DNA from: Entophlyctis helioformis
Taxonomy: Eukaryota > Chytridiomycota > Chytridiomycetes > Chytridiales > Chytriomycetaceae
Assembly (NCBI GenBank): GCA_025526915.1
Contig: JAHLKH010000119.1
Span: 20,300 to 84,299 of the forward strand
Length of the DNA stretch: 64,000 nucleotides
Direction of reading: 5' to 3'
Shown here: positions 47,233 to 58,928 of the stretch, one piece after another
Layout: the number at the start of each line of letters is the position of its first letter
How positions within the stretch are numbered: the stretch's first letter is position 1
The notes under the pieces: model-generated
What the model was told of the DNA's origin: nothing
Database searches by the model: none
What the model saw: only the letters and a program-made list of their open reading frames with translations
Translations under genes and position numbers: made by a program

Positions 47233-47591
47233 GCTGGCGGCGGCTGTTGATGTTGGTGGCAAACGATTTTGGCCAATTAGAAGACGTAGAACGCTGCGGC
47301 AAGCCACATTCAAGGAGTCGAGAGAGCGAAGGCATGTGATGGCGTGCTGCTGTGCAGATGCCCATGCCAGCGATGCTCGGGATTAGGCACCAACAGCCCA
47401 CTTATCAGATTCTCTTACAGGCACATCATTGCTCTCCCGCACACACAGATGCGGACGATTTACCGAGTGGCATCGCGGCGTCCTGGCAATCGCATTGTGT
47501 GCATTCCTGTTGTAAGCAGGCTTACCCAACGTGTCTCATTCTCCGGGCATTCTTCATTTGCGGACAGCCGATCCCAGTAGCCGTTATCAAG
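47233..47591. promoter_or_regulatory. Divergent promoter of the Ras-like and 7TM genes
   Basis: This 359-bp gap separates start codons on opposite strands. It contains TTGGCCAATT near 47270, which includes a CCAAT box in both orientations. No other signal was recognised. Confidence 0.35.
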
Positions 47592-49456
47592 ATGGGCGAA
47601 GTCAGCTATAGCGTGCTTGCCAGCCACCCGCTGCTCATCGTTGGCCTCGTCACCAACACGCTGGCGCTCATCATCAGCACGTACGGCGTCCTCTGGTCTG
47701 TCAGTGACCTGATCGCCAACAAGGGATGGCGCAAACGCACATGGGCACCCATCTCCGTCTGCGTCCTCAACTTTGTCGGCATGATGCTGGCCCTGCTCCA
47801 GATCATTGTGCTGTACGGACCGAGCGACCTCGATTCCATACGCATCACACGCGATGTGTTTGTCGGTACGGCCTTGCTGCTCCTGGCCTTCTTTTCTTTC
47901 GAGGTGAGCGGCGAGTCTAGGTCGTGTCTCGCCGTCGACCGAGTGTTCTTGGGTATACGTGGTCAATTTGAGGCCACTCTGATGGCGAGCAGCGCTGACC
48001 ACAACACACGGTTTCCTGGCAGATCTTTTACATTTTCAACGTCATCGTCGAGTGGAAGCCGCTCAATGAACACACAGCGCCATGGTTCAGAGGCGCCATT
48101 TGGTTTCTGTTCCTCACGCTCTCCTGCCCGCTCTTTTTCCTGTACGCCATCACGGGCAACCGCGACTCGCCATACGCTTTGGTTGGTGTTCCATCTGTTT
48201 CTCTGTCCCCAACGCGTCCCCTTTGTATCCCTTTTGCGTCTTTGTTGGTGCCTTGCTTCCTACTGTGCTGCACGTGCAGGCGCCATTCCATAACTGACGA
48301 GGAGTGAGGATGGAACCGACAGATACTGCAAGGGATGATGAGCATATGGTGCATTCTGATCGTGCTTCTCAGCTGCCTCACGAACGTAATTGTGCTCGCC
48401 AAGGTGCTCAACAGTCTCAAAGTCAAAGACCAGCAGCCCAAAGATCTGCTGCGCGCCACGCACCTGGCAGCATGGATCGGCGCATCGGCCTGTATGCAGG
48501 GCCTCGCTCTGGTCTGCATTGTTCCGGCAGTCCTGATGTCAGGACCCAAGGGCAGCGAGGAGCAGCTCATCAGCTTCGCGTTTGGCCAGATCGACTGTAG
48601 CATCCTCATCATCGAGATGTTCAACCAATCAGTCATCTTTGAGCGCATCAAGAACATGAAGCTCGGCCTCAGCAAAGGCGGCTACAAAATCCCGATCCTG
48701 CGGTGGGTGCACAGCAACATCATCAACCGACACCAGCGAAAGGTTGGCAGTGCCGGCGCCGCCGACGGACAGAAAGCGCAGCGCAAGCCTGATCCAGACG
48801 CCGACACGCGAGACGGCCGCTCTGATAATGACAACACGGACGACGCCAACGGCGACGAGTCACAGGCAGACACGGACAGCACGTCGTCGTTTTCGTGGTT
48901 CGGGTTCCGCCGCCAGCGTCTGCATCACAACGGCGGTCTCATGCAACCGAGCAACACGCAGTTGAACCAGCAGTCGGAGTCCGTGGCGGCCATGAGCACG
49001 GGCAACGGGTCGCAGATCGCGTCGGTCATGGGTCTGGCACCCGCATCACGCCGGCCGTCGGACATGATGGCAAGCAGCGTCTATTCCCAACGGCCGTCAC
49101 AGGCAGTTGCGAGTGTGTCCGCGACCGGATCGCCTGACCGGCTTTCAGTCGCACAGCAACGACCATCGTCCACGTCGAAGCGATCGTCTGCTGCTGGACG
49201 AAAGTCGCAGGCTGGGTCAGCTGCAGCGCCACAGCGGCTGTCTGTTGTGGCGGTCAACGAGGCGGGCGACTCGCCCGGACAGGTGCCGCGCATTGACGAG
49301 GCGGATGAGCTCGAGGACGCCGAGACGCCGTCGCGCACCGATCACGAGCCAGCGACTCCCGGCGACGATCGCACACGGAGAAGCAGTGCATGCCAAAGCG
49401 ACGACAGGGACGATGGCGGCGGCGGAAGCCACAAAGCAGCAGATCGTCTCCAATGA
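47592..49456 (+). CDS. Seven-transmembrane receptor-like protein with long Ser-rich tail
   Basis: Exons 47592..47903, 48023..48181 and 48323..49456 join in phase 0 to 534 residues. Seven hydrophobic segments are seen, at about residues 13-40, 55-80, 90-118, 128-152, 163-188, 200-225 and 235-260. After the last helix (IIEMFNQSVIFERIKNMKLG) comes a cytosolic tail of about 260 residues, rich in Ser, Gln and Asp. The N-terminus is short (MGEVSYSVLASHP), with no signal peptide. The topology is GPCR-like, but none of the class motifs was recognised, so ligand and G-protein coupling are unknown. It shares layout, and phase-0 introns, with the other 7TM genes in this window. Confidence 0.75.
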
Positions 49457-49561
49457 ATGCGTCGTCGTCTGTCTGTCTGCTTGGGGTCGCAGTTGTCGAC
49501 TTGCAATTTTCGCACCTTCTGCACAACACACCTCAACACCACCACCTCCACAAAGCCAGCG

Positions 49562-50148
49562 ATGCTGTACCTGCTCGGTATCAACCTGCCCGACGACAAG
49601 CTGGTGCGCATCGCCCTGAAGTCCATCTACGGCGTCGGCATCCGCACCGGCGAGAGCATCTGCCACCGGCTCAGCATCCACCCGCAGTGCCGGCTCAAGG
49701 ACCTGCCCGAGGCCAAGATCACACAGTTGTCGCAGCTGCTCAACACCATGACCATCGAGTCTGAGCTCAGGCGGCAGACCGAGACCAACATCAAGGCGCT
49801 TGTGGACATGGGCACGTACCGCGGCGCCCGCCACAAGGCCGGCTTCCCTGTGCGTGGACAGCGCACCCGCTCCAACGGCAACTCGGCCAGCAAGCTCAAT
49901 GGCCGTTTCCTGCGTGCCCGCCAGTTCTCCACGTAAGTTGGCCGCCCAACAACGTTCATGGGCCATGGCGCCGAGGGTTCACTGACTGACTGGCTGGCTG
50001 GTGGGTTCACTGACTGACTGGCTGAATGGCACGCACGCACGCACGCATGCATTCACTGCTTGTGCGGTGCGTATACGTTTACAGGTTCACTCGCCCGCTG
50101 TCGCTCAACAGCCTTGCACACACGGCTGTGCGGTTCCTCGCCAGATAA
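49562..50148 (+). CDS. SWS2: Mitochondrial small-subunit ribosomal protein uS13m (SWS2)
   Basis: Exons 49562..49932 and 50085..50148 give 144 residues. It starts MLYLLGINLPDDKLVRIAL and has the S13 signature, IYGVGIRTGESIC followed by DMGTYRGARHKAGFPVRGQR and RTRSNG. It binds the head of the mitochondrial small subunit. The start codon lies directly at the conserved N-terminus, with no separate leader, as in other fungal uS13m. The intron (49933-50084) contains GACTGACTGGCTGG repeats. It sits between two 7TM genes. Confidence 0.93.
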
Positions 50149-50569
50149 TCAGCATGGCCATGGCCGCACAATAAACCTCGCTCGCTGGACTCGGAGACAC
50201 TCACGGCAGGCGAACATGCTGGGGATGGGCGATCGCTTTCATTTAGTAGAGTGGCTGGCTGGCTGGCTGGCGCGCAGTCTCGGTCTTGGGGCTGGCGGAT
50301 CTGCTTTTATAGACCATGGTGGATTTGATAAACGGCTCAAGGGATGGAGGGGGTGGTGGATCGGCCGGCCATGTTGCTGCGGAGATGAATGGCGCCGGAG
50401 AGATCAGTCGGTCGGTCGGTTGGTTGGTCGGTCGGTCGGGGGAGATGTCGGTCTATGGATAAGAGTACGGGTCGTTGGTGGGATCGAGGGCGGATTGTCC
50501 GTGTCAATGTCAATGCTGTACAAGTGACGTGATGTGCTGGCGAGATTGTGGCCAAATCAGAGATCGGTA
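50149..50569. other. Tail-to-tail gap between uS13m and a 7TM gene
   Basis: This is 421 bp without a gene. It holds GGCTGGCTGGCTGG and GGTCGGTCGGTTGGTTGGTC tracts (near 50260 and 50407-50440). Terminators were not recognisable. Confidence 0.5.
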
Positions 50570-52441
50570 TCAGGTATCACCCGAGTAGACCGTCTCGGTG
50601 CTCACTGCCGGCCGGCTCTTTGCACCGCCTTTGCCCAACGCTGCATCAGGCGCCAAGCGCGACGATGGTGGCGACGCGGCAGTGAGCGCCATTTGCGGCG
50701 CCGGCCGACTACGAGCCGCATGGTGTCTGTACGCATCGCTGCTGGCACTTGTATCATCCTCTTCATCGTCATCGTCATCGTCACTGTTGCTTCTGGTCGA
50801 GTACTTGATAGCCTTTGTCCCTTGTGCCGTGTGGAACGTCTTGAGCATCGGCACGCCATTGCGTCCCACTCGTCGGGGCGTCCGGATGGTTGAGATGACA
50901 GACAGCTCGGTGGCATACACAAGGATGTGAATGTCTGGCATATTGCATTCAAACAAAGGCACGATCAGTGTCAGTTGTGTGTGCATCTCCCACAGGCCAG
51001 CACTCGAGATACGACCCACTCACAGTCTGTGGCCGTGCCGTAGACGTCTCCGGCACCTGTGAGGAAGACAATCGTGATGACCAGCTGAGTCAGGTTGAGC
51101 ACCAGCAGGACAATGAACCGGATAATCAGCCGCGTTCTCATGCTCGAATGGCGGCTTCCTGAGCCAGCATAATGGGGCGGCAGCGGCGGCAGAGCGGTCG
51201 CTGGCGTCGCGCGGATGCGGATATTGGTCACGGCTCTATTGTCGCTGCCACCGATTGTGGCCGTTGATGCACTAGCTGGTCTGGCCGACGCCTTGCCTGG
51301 CGCAACTTCCGACTCGTCATCATCAAATGAGGCGGACTGTTTCTGCTTGAACGTTGGCGACTGGCTGATGGCTGCCAGCTTGCTTGCACCCGTCTGGTCG
51401 GCGTACTCTGCCACGGGAACAGGCGGCTTGCGGTATGCACAAACGAGCTTCCAGGCGAACGTGAACAGCGCGGTAATGTAAAAGGCCGACTCGAGCGCCG
51501 TGAAGAGCGCCTCGCGGATCAGAATGTTCTGCACATGGCCCAGATTGCATGCGCGCAATGAAAGCGTTGGATGAGTCAAGGCATGCTTGGTGTGCATGCA
51601 GAAACAGTGGATGGATGCTCATGCGGGTCTGCATACCTGAATCTCTGCAGCATGGGGATTGGCCGTGAGGGTTGCGTTGAACGGGTTGAGGGTGGCAGCC
51701 TCGTGTTCGACGAGCACGTCGACGGTGCTGATGCTTGTGATGACCAGAACAAAGTCAAAGATGACCAGCGACGCGCCGATGCCTGCCCATGACTGCAGAG
51801 CAAACGTGTCTGGCTGCATGGTTGCAATGATGTGACGGCGTGTGCGAGTCAGTTGCTGCATTGAAACCCGAAACCCTGTTTGGGTCGAATTGGGTGGGTT
51901 ATGGCGAATGAGATGCGTCGAATCTCGCGTTTCGAGATGTGCCAAGGCGCGTCTCTGAAGACTGGCGTGGAATGTACATGTGTTCCGGCCATCCGTGCCG
52001 AGCGAGACAGCGTCTGCTACTGATGGAAGATGGCCTGCTTGCAAACAAAGGGACAGCAGGCAGCAGGCATTGCCATCCAGTGCGAGAGAGTCAGAGCGGC
52101 AGGCATACCGGAAAAAAGAAGCGCAGCCGCAGGAGAAGAATGCTGATAATGGCGACCGCCGACACGAACCCGGCCATGGACATGACAATGACGATAAACG
52201 ACGACGCCTTGCCCATGAAGAGCGTGGCGAGCGTGAATGCCACGAGCACGCACAGCGCCGTCCAGCCGACGGTCGACCACAGGAAGATGGCTGGGCTGTG
52301 GTTGTGTTTGGGGCGTCTGCCGTAGCCCATGTACTCTTTTTCGGCGAGAAGGTGTGCGCCGAGGCTGATGAGCTCGCAGATGGCCACGCCAAACAGGATG
52401 AGGCCCACCATGTTGAGCGTGGTTTCTGAGAACCTGAACAT
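50570..52441 (-). CDS. Seven-transmembrane receptor-like protein
   Basis: Exons 52109..52441, 51637..51813, 51024..51528 and 50570..50934 join in phase to 459 residues. Helices: LNMVGLILFGVAICELISLG; IFLWSTVGWTALCVLVAF; SFIVIVMSMAGFVSAVAIIS; GASLVIFDFVLVITSIS; LFTALESAFYITALFTFAW; FIVLLVLNLTQLVITIVFL; and IHILVYATELSVIST. A Ser-rich loop of about 90 residues lies between helices five and six, as in GPCR third loops. The tail is short, with an Asp-rich stretch. The predicted extracellular loop before helix five has N-linked glycosylation motifs (NAT). No class motif was recognised. Confidence 0.72.
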
Positions 52442-53860
52442 GCTGGCGTTGGCCGTGGCGCGAGAGATGGGCGGTCGCGATGCAGCACGTTCAGGGCGTG
52501 CGGCTGTCGGGTGTTGCTGGGAATAGCCAGATACGCCTTGTACTTGCTGTATGCGGGTCTATGCCTGCGTCTATGATGAGCGGGCTGCTGTAGTTTGTCC
52601 TGGCGCGAGCTGCCCACGGCGGCAACGAGTCAATCGGCGGTCTTTGGCAAAGAGATGGGAGCGGTCGGGTTGCCGTCAAGTTGCTGAAGTGACGCGATGC
52701 GCGATGCCCAGATCCAGGTCACGTGATCTGGCTGTGGAACACGCATCTTGGACGAAAGCATTTTCAGGATCGACAGGCGGGCGACGGTGTGGCTCATCTG
52801 CCTTGTCGTGGAAGCCTGACCACGTGGCCGAGTGAGCCTGCACGTGTACCAGGTGGGCGTGCAGACGGTGATGCGCGCTTCTCCCCCCAACTGCAACGGA
52901 GGAGCCGACAATGTATGTGCTGTGTGGCCGTGCGCCGCTGTGTGTGCCAAGTCGTGACTTGAACGGTTGCCGGACTGTGTGCCGCCCGTCTGTCTGTCGC
53001 CCGTCTGTGTGCTGGCCGCCTGTGTGCCGGGCAGCAGCTGGTACCAGTGCCAGTATCTGTGTGCCCGGCGGTGTGCGCATGCCGCTCTGTCTGTGTGCGC
53101 TCGGGCCGACTGGCAGCAGTGATGGAGATGGATCGCTGGCATGGCAGGAGCACGCTTGCTGTGCGTGTGCACAAAGACGGTCTACGACGCCGCTTGGACT
53201 GCCACTGCGCCGGATGCCGCCGGCGTCGACATGGACGCAAGCCGTTGCGCACACGGACTGGATGCGTGCACCTGCCATGCCAGCGACACTTTTGACACCC
53301 TTGGCACCTGAGGGGGGCGGCCGTGACGAGCAGCAATGGCAGCAATACCAGCAATGCCAGCAACGGCAGCCCGCGGAGCAACGGCAGGGGCAGCAAGCGC
53401 AGTAAGCGCAGCAAGCGCAGCAATGGCGTGATGCAGCCCGTGCAACAACAGCCGCTGCACGTGGCCACGGGGGCAGAGCCACATGGCGCGATGCGTCGGA
53501 ATCTGCCGCGGCGGGTATTCGCTTGAACCGCCCCTCGCCCCTGCAGCCCCACAGACCCGCTGGCCCGCTGCACTCCACTGACCCTTCTCTGACCCCACGC
53601 ACCAAACTCTGGCTCCTCGCTGGCTCCTCGCTCGCCCCACTCGTCCCTTGCTCGCCGGCAGACATCTCCAGCCGCAGCACCCCGACAGCCGCCTCGGCCA
53701 CGACTGCCATCGCCAGCGACAGCGACAACGACGCCTGCCGCCTCATCTACAGCCACGTCCTGTGCCTGCGTTCCACCGCTGCGGACACGGCGGACACTGC
53801 AGTCACGGCAGCCTCAGCAGCAACCTCCGACACGCTGGGCGACACCTTCACGAGCCACCC
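52442..53860. promoter_or_regulatory. 1.4 kb divergent region between a 7TM gene and the APSES factor
   Basis: No gene was recognised. TCACGTGA lies at 52719-52726 within an imperfect palindrome (CCAGGTCACGTGATCTGG). Between 52970 and 53040 are CTGTGTGC/GTCTGTC-rich repeats, and at 53330-53430 AGCAATGGC and AAGCGCAGT units. The length is unusual for this window and fits a complex promoter of a regulator gene. Confidence 0.4.
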
Positions 53861-56800
53861 ATGACGCCGCTGGATCGGAATCTGTGCCTCTCTCCGCACC
53901 AGCCTGCAGCCATGACGACAATGGCAGCGTCGCCTGTAAAAGCATCCGCACGGCCGCTGGCTGGGGCAGCAGTGTCAGCCACCGACCCTGCGCCTGCACC
54001 TGCATCCACATCACCATCCACATCACCGTCTACATCTGCAACGCACTTGCACTCGCACTTGCACTCGCACTGGCACTCACAGATGCAGATGCAAGAGCCG
54101 CATGCCAGCAAGCATGCCTACAAGCATGCCATCAGCCATGCCAACAGCCATGCCAACAGGCATGCCCACGCCCCATACGCACATGGCCGCCCGCAGGTGC
54201 CACATCTGCTGTTGCAGTCCGGCTCGCTCGTCCAGCCCTCGCCGCACTTGGACTCGCCGTCCACTCCAAACACGCCCAACGTGCCACAACCCCTCTTGAA
54301 AGCACATCCGCCGACCTCATCTACAAGTCTGCTGCATCGTCCAGCACAGCAGCCATTGAGCAGCGCCAGCAGCATGGCACTGCAGCCCGCATCTACCAGC
54401 GCCGCCAGCACGCCGTCGCTGCTTGCACAGGCACTGACGCTCGGGCCTTCGTCGGTTGCGTCGACATCGTCCATCCCCCGCTATTACCGGTACCGCTGGG
54501 ATGAACGGCGCACGTTCGTCTACCAGCTCGAGGTCTACGGGTATGCCGTTGCTCGCCGGGCCGACAACAGCATGGTCAACGGCACAAAACTGCTCAACCT
54601 GGCGGTATGTGCAACCCGGTTGTTTGTGTCTGCATCTGTGCCTGTGCCTGCGCCTCGCCTTGTGTCCCGCCTTGTGCCCCGTCTTGTGCCCGACCGCTGT
54701 TGCCTGGCTGCTTCGTGTGCTGCCGCCCCCCGTCAGCCAACAGCGGCTACGTGTCCGCGACGCGACGGCGATGGTCTGTTGACGTGATACCGCGTCCTCC
54801 GACCACGGGCAATCGGGAGCCCGCCGTATCCTCTCCTCTGCGCTACCCTGCTCTGTTGTGCCATTCTGTGCCATGCTTTGCCGTGCTATCCTTACTGCGC
54901 CTTGCCTCACCTCGCTATGTCCAACGGGTCGCTCCATCCCCCCTCTCCCTCTCCTGCTCTTGCTTCCACCGCTGCTGTTCTTGCAACCTTGAGCCACAAT
55001 GCCTCGCTCGAGGTGTGGTGGCGTGCGGGTGGCACGGTTCGACATGCATGCTCGTCGTCACCTGTCGCTGTGACGTCGTGCCATGTCCAAAGCGCCGCCC
55101 TCACCATGCCCGCCTCTCACAGCGTTACGACATGGCATGCAACCCATTCAAAGCCTCAACCCGGCATGGTCAGCTTCACTGTGCATGGCTGCTGAACGGG
55201 CCCATGAGTGTGTGCCGAGTGATGCTCGCTTCTATCACTCCACGCGTCCAAACATGACCCTTGCCACAAGTCTGCGGGCTGGCACTGACCGTGATGGCGT
55301 TGCATCATTCCGATCGGCCGTGGTCGTCCATGCGCCATTCGCATCCCACTGTCCTGCCCTGCCCTGCCCTGCCATCCCCTTCATCACCATCCATCACCGC
55401 GGCTCGTCCCTCCAACTCCGCTCAACGCGTCGCGACTGACACGCTCGTTGCATGAATCTCAACGCGATCGTTTCCACACATCAGGGCCTGACCCGCGGCA
55501 AGCGAGACGGTATTCTCAAGAACATGGACGGCAGAGACGTGGTCAAGACGGGTCCCATGCAGCTCAAGGGCGTCTGGATCTCGCTCGACAAGGCCCGAAT
55601 GCTTGCGTCTCACCACGGTCTCGAGGAGATCCTGAGCAAGATCTTACTGGATGACATGTCTGCCATTGCGGCGGAAATCATCCCACTGTCGCCGCCCGGA
55701 CCTGGATCAGTTCATGGCCAAGAAACGCCATCCCACACGCCGTTGGCTTCTGAGACGCCTGTTTATGATCGGTCACCACATCCAGCCTCACACCAGCAGC
55801 AACAGCCCGCGGACTTGCGGCATGGGTCTGTCTGCACCTCTGAAACGACGCTTGCATCGAGCAACAGCAGTGGCATTCATGGCTACGATCGCAGCAACCA
55901 CAGCATCGGCCACTTCTCGACAACCGGCTCAAAAGCTGCCCAGTATTGGCACCAAGCGTCTGCCCCGCCTTGCTACCAGCAGCAGCAGCAGCAGCAGCAG
56001 CAACAGCAACAGCAACATCAACATCAACACACATCACATCCGCAGCACCGCCAATACGCGTATCCTCCAGAGCGGCAATACCACAGTCAACACCAGCATC
56101 GCAACCATCACCATCCAGACCACCAGCAGCACCAAAGCCAAAGCCATTACAGCACGCATACTGTGGCAGCACCGACTCGCGAGATGCAGATCGCGCCACG
56201 CACAAACTCTATAGAGCAGCCTGCATCGCTACAGCGGTCGCTGTCAGAGTCGCAGTCGGCCTCTCGTTCATTACCGCTGGCATACCGTATGTCTCCTCAC
56301 CTCAGTTCATCATCGTCATCATCGTCGTCATCGCCATCCATATACCCTTCCGGACATATTGATGCACTGTACCACGGCCACCAGAGACCGATTCAATCCC
56401 ATCAGCCGCAACGCTACGAAGGCCATGCTCCACCCGAAAGAGCGTCGCTGGCCATGTCTGCGCCATCTGTACTATCCCATACATACCACAACAGCCACCA
56501 CCACCACCACCAGCAGCAGCAAAAGCCACACTACCACGATCCATCGCGGTCCGAGACACACACACTTGCCGCTGCTCTTGAACAGCACCACGGTCTAAAA
56601 ATCATATCCTCGGCAAGCTGCGCCGAGGCGCACCAGCACACGCACCAGCAGCACCGTCCGCAGCACCATGGATTGCCGCTACCGCCGCTTCCCAAGTTGC
56701 AGGCCGCGCCAGTACAGCCAACGCAGCCGCGCACATCTGTGCCTGCAAAACGATCTCCGCCGTCTTATGTCCATGAGTTCTCTGACCACACCGACTGCAG

Positions 56801-56954
56801 CACGGAAAGCAACGACTCGCACTCGCCGCACCGCAAAAAGGCACACCGCCTGATGGATCTCGGGTCCATCCTCGTCTGCGACTCTGATAGTGAGACCTTT
56901 ACTGCCGATGCCGATGCCGATGCCGATGCTGATCATCATCCACATTCTTCTTAA
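53861..56954 (+). CDS. APSES-domain transcription factor (StuA/Efg1/Phd1-like)
   Basis: Exons 53861..54604 and 55485..56954 give 737 residues. The APSES DNA-binding domain is split by the intron: YRYRWDERRTFVYQLEVYGY, VARRADNSMVNGTKLLNLA, then GLTRGKRDGILKNMDGRDVV and TGPMQLKGVWISLDKARMLA. This is close to fungal StuA/Efg1 proteins, which control development and morphogenesis and act downstream of cAMP-PKA in yeasts. Both flanks are low complexity: His/Ser/Ala-rich before the domain, and Gln/His/Ser-rich after it, with a KRSPP basic patch late. The intron is 880 nt, the longest seen here. An ATG at 55452 is in frame with exon 2 and would give a short form lacking the first half of the domain. 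Confidence 0.9.
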
Positions 56955-57114
56955 TAAAAATGGCTGGCGTCGGAGGTATCCGACGATTAGTCAGTTTCCA
57001 AGTGGCGTAATCAGCAAAATTGTTTGCCATAAGATTGGCAGAAGGCGTTACTCAGCCAGCCCAGCCAGTTCAGCCCAGCCCAGCCCAGTCCATCACGAAT
57101 ACCTTGGCTTGTAC

Positions 57115-58576
57115 ATGGCTGCAATGCCCTCAGACCTGGCCATGGCCGATGGCGCCAACCGCTTCCGCAGCGCCAAGGAGACGTTCTTCCTCAGCGACAT
57201 CGTCACCAACGTCCCCGGCCTTGTGCTCATCTTCATCGGCATCGCCGTGCTGCTGCTGGATTGGACGGCCATGATCATCGCACTCGCCAACAGCAGCTAC
57301 GCACCGCTGCGGGCCAAGCAACTTGGCCTGGTTGCTCTGAGTCTGGCCTCGGGCACACTGTGGTTTGTTGGATCGCTCCAGGGCAACAACCTCCTTGTGT
57401 GCACCGGCATCATGAGCTACTGTGTCGTCTGGGCCGTCTTTGTGCAGGTGTGTGCTCGTCTCTCGCTCGTCTTGCTCATCTTGCTGGTCTCGATTGCCGA
57501 CCGGCCTGTGTCACCTTGCGGATCACATGGCCGCCCTGAGTGCCAGCAAAGATATGGTGGCGTTCCAGCTCCTCCTTGATGGTCGCAACTCCTTGCGCCT
57601 CCTTGACAGACACTCACTCCTTGCGCCTCCTCGACCGACACTCACTCCTTGCACCTCCTTGGCAGATCATCCTTGGCCTGCAGGTCTACGTTGGGTCCAT
57701 TCTGCTGCGCTTGTATCGCCTGTATCGTGTGATTGTGCAGGTGAGCCCCGCCGATTGTGCTTGCGCACTCCACCAGCGCTCATCTGCTCTCGGCTCTCTG
57801 GCCGGCCGATCGAGCCTCTCCAAGCCGCCACCGTCAACAGCAACGCCACCACATAGACACCGACACCGATACTAACCCACGGCGCTTGCTGCTGGCTGAC
57901 AGAAACTGCCTGCGCGTGGATGGGACTACGCTCTGTGGTCGGCGTCTTTCTTTGCTCCGTCCATCGCATGCTCCATCGTCGCATTTGTGCTGCCGGCCGA
58001 GTACGTCAACAGCTTCCGTGAGGCCACGCAGGCGTGCCACTTCAACCCGACCTTCAAGATCTTCCTCATTGTCTTTGGCTCGATCGGCGTCGGTGTTACA
58101 GGCGTAAGTTGCCTGCCAGCATCTCTCTCTCTCTCTCTCGCTCTCTCTCGCTATGCATCGGCAACCACTGTTATGCCACAGCTGACAACAGCTGCCATTG
58201 TGGCGCCAACCGGCAGTGGTTCATGTGGGTGCTGAGCCGCAAAGTGCCGCTCAAGTCCTTCAACGAGTATCGCGAGAACCGCACGCTGTTCCTGGTCTAC
58301 CTCTATGCCCTCGCCGTGTACATGGTCGTCAACATCTCGGGCGGCAACAACTACCTGTGGGGCGTCATGGCCACGTGCAGCACCATTCTCTTCATCACCC
58401 ACGTCAACCTCTGGATCGTTCTGTACAAGCCGCTCAAGGGATTCCTGTTCTACCACGACGCACATCTGGAAGAGTTCCGTGCCGGCCTCTCGGTCACCGA
58501 GATGCGGCACTCGCGAGGATCGGCCGGCAAGAACAGATCGTTCCAGTCGGGCGACCAGCAGGTCCTGTCGACTTGA
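57115..58576 (+). CDS. Seven-transmembrane receptor-like protein (compact)
   Basis: Exons 57115..57447, 57666..57740, 57903..58103 and 58217..58576 give 322 residues. Seven helices are seen: VPGLVLIFIGIAVLLLD; LGLVALSLASGTLWFVG; GIMSYCVVWAVFVQIILGLQ; ALWSASFFAPSIACSIVAF; FLIVFGSIGVGVTGWFMWVL; LFLVYLYALAVYMVVNIS; and ATCSTILFITHVNLWIVLY. The third helix ends in LLRLYRLYRVIV, which recalls the basic end of helix three in fungal receptors with an RGS domain, but no RGS domain follows. The tail is short. The short exons (75 and 201 nt) are all in phase 0. Upstream are tandem CCCAG repeats (about 57060-57090). Ligand unknown. Confidence 0.75.
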
Positions 58577-58775
58577 ACGACAGCACCGTCAACGGCCCAT
58601 ATCCGCGACCATTGCGTTGCCACTTGTACCAGAGTGTCCTTTACAATTGCATTCATACAGCGTTTTCTACCACCACCACCACTACTTGTTCCTTTACACA
58701 CTCTGGATCCAGACCATCAGGATCATTAGCGGCTCAACGGCCGGCCCGATCAAACATACGGATCGGAACCCCAAA

Positions 58776-58828
58776 CACGTGAAATCACCAATTTTGTTGT
58801 GCCAAGCCGTGGCTCGGGGCTCACGTGA
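58776..58828. promoter_or_regulatory. Two CACGTG boxes before the wax ester synthase-like gene
   Basis: ACACGTGAAA (about 58775) and CTCACGTGAG (58820-58829, palindromic) lie 100-150 bp upstream of the start at 58929. Confidence 0.5.
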
Positions 58829-58928
58829 GTTGCTCAAAGGCGGTCGGTCTCGTATCTGCCGGCTCAGTCGCAAAGTCGTTCCCTCTGCTCGCTGCACCTC
58901 ATAGGACCCCGTCGCTGCCCGCTGCACC

